Source: Dysgonamonadaceae bacterium (GTDB lineage: Bacteria > Bacteroidota > Bacteroidia > Bacteroidales > Azobacteroidaceae). From it: 7,675 nucleotides of DNA. Of this stretch, positions 6,340 through 7,675 are shown piece by piece (positions within the stretch are counted from its first letter, which is position 1; each line of letters starts with the position of its first letter). The position numbers were made by a program, and so were the translations under genes. The notes below the pieces were generated by a model. It did no database searches, was not told the origin of the DNA, and saw only the letters and a list, made by a program, of their open reading frames with translations. The DNA is taken from assembly GCA_031284225.1 (NCBI GenBank), contig JAITAH010000271.1, forward strand, positions 1 through 7,675, read 5' to 3'.

Positions 6340-7675
6340 ATGAAAAAGATACTATTTCTATTCGCAACCCTTTCGATCCTTTGGAGTTGTGAAGATTTTC
6401 TGGACACGGAAAGCAAAACAAAAAAAGATACCGGCAATTATCCGGGAACAGCCTACGAAGCCGATCAACTCTTGATCGGCGTATATTCCATACTCGGACG
6501 GCCTGAACCGCTGGGAAACAGTTTCATGACTTCCGAACTGATGTCGGACGACCGGTTGGGAGGAGGAGGCGAAAACGACCTGTCGTGCAAAGCCATCGAC
6601 CGGTTTCAAAAATCCAGCGAAAACATGTTCGACAATCCTTGGCGCGCTCATTACTTCGGCGTTTTCCGGAGCAATTTCCTTATCTCCACTTTGGATAATG
6701 TAAAATGGAAAAAAGAAGAAGAAGAAAAACGCAACGCCATCGAAGGCGAAGCCCGTTTTCTAAGAGCGCACTTTTACTTCGACCTTTCCCGCATGTTCGG
6801 CGAAGTGCCTTTGGTCACCACTCCCGAATACGAAAACATTCCCAAGGCGCCGGCGGCTGAAACTTACGCCCTGATTGCTTCCGACCTGAAAACGGCAATC
6901 GAAAAACTGCCGTCCGTTAAATTTCAGGACATCGACAGGGCTGCCGATCTCGGCAGAATAACCCGCTGGGCTGCAGAAGCAATGATGGCGCGTGTATTTC
7001 TCTTTTATACCGGATACTACCAAAAAGAAACATTGCCCCTGCGCGAAGGGGGAGAAATCGACCGGCAACAGGTAATCGAATGGCTAACCGCCTGCATCGA
7101 AAACAGCGGACACGATTTGGTACCGGACTTCCGCAACCTTTGGCCCTATTCATACGTGCAGGATTACGCATACACCGCCAACAACGGATTGCAATGGGAA
7201 CGCGACGGAAACATGGAAACCATTTTCGCCGTCAAATATTCTACGATAGGCTACAACTTCGACCATCCTCAACAAAAGAGCAATCAATTTTGCCTTTATT
7301 TCGGCTTGCGAAACCAGCCCAATTCCTTTCAATATTCATTCCCATACGGGCAAGGGTGGGGTATGGGCACCGTCAATCCCCTTATCTGGAACGAATGGGA
7401 CGACAGCGACCCCAGAAAGCGTGGCTCCATTCTGGATGCAAACGACCGGACGGAAATGCGGATTTACATCAAAGGAGGCAACAGCCAGATGGACGAAACC
7501 ATGTATTACCAGAAAAAATACATGCCTGTCAATGTATGGAAAGACGCCGGCAAATCAATGGTGCAAAACTACAGTTACGAACTCTATGCTATGGGAGCAA
7601 ATACCGACTATATGAGCAACAACACACAGGATCTCGTCCTCATCCGCTTTGCAGACGCACTGCTGATGCACGCCG
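6340..7675 (+). CDS. susD: SusD/RagB-type surface glycan-binding lipoprotein (3' end outside window)
   Basis: The frame opens at the ATG at 6340 and stays open for 445 codons to the right edge. A lipoprotein signal, MKKILFLFATLSILWSC, gives lipid Cys17, followed by the EDFLD sequence usual in SusD proteins; the acidic residues there favour surface display. SusD family marks include an N-terminal helical region with WRAHYFGVFRSN (101-112), the TPR-like motif IEGEARFLRAHFYF (134-147) followed by MFGEVPLVT (152-160), and RITRWAAEAMMARVFL (206-221), the counterpart of the family's conserved Ala-rich helix. The last visible residues, DLVLIRFADALLMHA (431-445), belong to the conserved C-terminal segment, so roughly the last 70-130 residues are probably missing if the length is typical. 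It would bind glycan at the surface and act as the lid of the SusC pore. It starts 24 bp after susC on the same strand. The gene symbol denotes the family, not starch specificity. Confidence 0.95.
   Translation, partial: MKKILFLFATLSILWSCEDFLDTESKTKKDTGNYPGTAYEADQLLIGVYSILGRPEPLGNSFMTSELMSDDRLGGGGENDLSCKAIDRFQKSSENMFDNPWRAHYFGVFRSNFLISTLDNVKWKKEEEEKRNAIEGEARFLRAHFYFDLSRMFGEVPLVTTPEYENIPKAPAAETYALIASDLKTAIEKLPSVKFQDIDRAADLGRITRWAAEAMMARVFLFYTGYYQKETLPLREGGEIDRQQVIEWLTACIENSGHDLVPDFRNLWPYSYVQDYAYTANNGLQWERDGNMETIFAVKYSTIGYNFDHPQQKSNQFCLYFGLRNQPNSFQYSFPYGQGWGMGTVNPLIWNEWDDSDPRKRGSILDANDRTEMRIYIKGGNSQMDETMYYQKKYMPVNVWKDAGKSMVQNYSYELYAMGANTDYMSNNTQDLVLIRFADALLMHA

Noticed and set aside
7421..7615. 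Small plus-strand open frame within susD
   Set aside because: Out of frame with the conserved SusD coding sequence that continues through it to the window end.

Overview
The window looks like the left part of a polysaccharide-utilisation locus (PUL) from a member of the Bacteroidota, most likely a Bacteroidales species. The reasons are a SusC/SusD pair, surface-lipoprotein signals with acidic residues after the lipid cysteine, a divergent periplasmic-sensor regulator, promoter boxes of the TAnnTTTG type, and starts without a clear Shine-Dalgarno sequence. Genus and species cannot be read from this sequence.

Layout: (1) 1-369, minus strand, is the N-terminus of a two-component-type sensor with beta-propeller repeats, probably a hybrid two-component system (HTCS) regulator, running off the left edge. 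(2) 370-597 is a divergent, AT-rich control region with a perfect 8-bp direct repeat spaced 21 bp and candidate -7 boxes on both strands. (3) 598-1716 is a lipoprotein with the GH26 (beta-mannanase) fold signature. Its two catalytic glutamates are replaced by Asp194 and Cys303. (4) 1726-3120 is an FAD-dependent oxidoreductase with a twin-arginine signal. (5) 3166-6315 is a complete SusC-type TonB-dependent transporter. (6) From 6340 to the right edge is a SusD-type glycan-binding lipoprotein, cut before its C-terminus. Genes 3-6 share a strand with gaps of 9, 45 and 24 bp and are probably one operon. No RNA genes, CRISPR arrays, insertion sequences or convincing terminators were seen.

Inferred joint action: the divergent sensor detects a glycan fragment in the periplasm and switches on the operon. 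SusC and SusD bind and import the oligosaccharide across the outer membrane. The GH26-like lipoprotein sits on the cell surface or in the outer membrane and either binds the glycan or carries out altered chemistry on it. The FAD enzyme oxidises or otherwise modifies a product in the periplasm. The most notable point is that the only glycoside-hydrolase-like protein visible appears to have lost the standard GH26 catalytic pair while keeping its sugar-platform residues, and it is encoded directly next to an exported redox enzyme. Two start sites were set by signal-peptide logic: 598 instead of an upstream TTG at 571, and 3166 instead of an upstream ATG at 3130.
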